Positions 5,651-6,002 of a DNA stretch of 6,002 nt are shown here, piece after piece. Every line of letters begins with the position of its first letter. Position 1 is the stretch's first letter. This DNA is from Rhodoferax sp. UBA6134 (GTDB lineage Bacteria; Pseudomonadota; Gammaproteobacteria; Burkholderiales; Burkholderiaceae_C). The notes beneath the pieces were generated by a model that was given only the letters and a program-made list of their open reading frames with translations, was not told the origin of the DNA and made no database searches. The DNA lies in contig DIVK01000026.1 in assembly GCA_002422455.1 (NCBI GenBank), positions 6,059 through 12,060 on the forward strand, read 5' to 3'. The translations under genes were made by a program, and so were the position numbers.

Positions 5651-6002
5651 GCGACATCCTGCGCATCGCCGCCTGGTGCCTGCAGCAACTGGATCGCGTC
5701 ATGTGGGGCGGCGGCCTGGCACTGGGTCTGGTGTGTGCCGGCTGCGACTCGCTGCCGCAGACCGCCAAGGTCGACTTCGTCGAGTCCACGGCGGCACCGG
5801 TCGTCGCCATGGCGGCCGCACCGGAAAAATACAACAGCGGCAGCTTGTTTCACAGCGCCAGCTATCGGCCAGCTTTTGAAGATCACCGCGCGCGGGCGGT
5901 AGGCGACATCATCACGGTCCAGATCGTTGAAAAAGTGACGGCCAGCCAGGTTTCAAAATCAACGGCCAACCGCACCACGTCCGGATCAGCCAGCGTCTCC
6001 GC
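5647..6002 (+). CDS. flgH: FlgH, L-ring lipoprotein (5' part, cut by window edge)
   Basis: FlgH forms the outer-membrane L-ring through which the distal rod turns. The 118 codons here include the conserved mature start GSLFHSASYRPAFEDHRARAVGDIITVQIVEKVTASQ (about 65-101), which matches the family's 'GSLF...Y..LFED.RAR.VGD..TV...E...A'. The N-terminus is a long signal region: MSDILRIAAWCLQQLDRVM, then GGGLALGLVCAGC with the likely lipidated Cys33. The lipobox is atypical (Cys at -3, Asp at +2). The ATG at 5647 overlaps the flgG stop by 4 bp and is favoured for its two Arg residues in the n-region. Met19 (5701) is an alternative that leaves an uncharged n-region. Roughly half of the usual 220-235 residues are present. 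Confidence 0.93.
   Translation, partial: MSDILRIAAWCLQQLDRVMWGGGLALGLVCAGCDSLPQTAKVDFVESTAAPVVAMAAAPEKYNSGSLFHSASYRPAFEDHRARAVGDIITVQIVEKVTASQVSKSTANRTTSGSASVS

Noticed and set aside
1..6002. A novel system, mobile element, CRISPR array or horizontally acquired insert
   Set aside because: Nearly every base is accounted for by standard flagellar genes in their usual order with short gaps and even base composition. No transposase, integrase, tRNA or regular spaced repeat is visible.

Overview
The window is the divergent core of a bacterial flagellar cluster. On the minus strand lie flgA and the first 70 codons of flgM. On the plus strand runs flgB-flgC-flgD-flgE-flgF-flgG and the first 118 codons of flgH. 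The DNA is GC-rich and rich in GCC/CTG/GGC codons. Protein details such as the FlgM opening 'MKISQSSDNPV' and the gene order flgM-flgA/flgB-H fit a betaproteobacterium of the order Burkholderiales, most likely near Comamonadaceae. That placement is inferred from general resemblance, not from a search.

Layout: (1) 1-210 minus, 5' part of flgM (anti-sigma-28). (2) 211-321, flgM leader with a textbook sigma-28 promoter, TAAA-N15-GCCGATAG. (3) 322-1062 minus, flgA (periplasmic P-ring chaperone). (4) 1063-1247, divergent regulatory region. It holds a near-palindromic FlhDC-type box placed almost exactly midway between a flgA -10 and a flgB -10. (5) 1248-5650, flgB, flgC, flgD, flgE, flgF and flgG, tightly packed with 22-53 bp gaps. 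(6) 5647 to the end, flgH, overlapping flgG by 4 bp (ATGA) and cut by the window edge.

How the genes work together: FlgB, FlgC, FlgF and FlgG build the rod, FlgD caps the growing hook, and FlgE is the hook subunit. FlgH is the outer-membrane L-ring lipoprotein and FlgA helps assemble the P-ring. FlgM holds sigma-28 (FliA) inactive until the hook-basal body is complete, then is exported. The promoters fit this hierarchy: FlhDC-type control of the early structural genes in both directions, and a separate sigma-28 promoter giving flgM a late, feedback-type supply.

I found no mobile element, CRISPR array, RNA gene or unknown gene system. This is an ordinary, intact flagellar operon. The points worth a second look are the symmetric regulatory site, the sigma-28 promoter, an atypical FlgH lipoprotein signal, and a few small sequence peculiarities inside coding regions.
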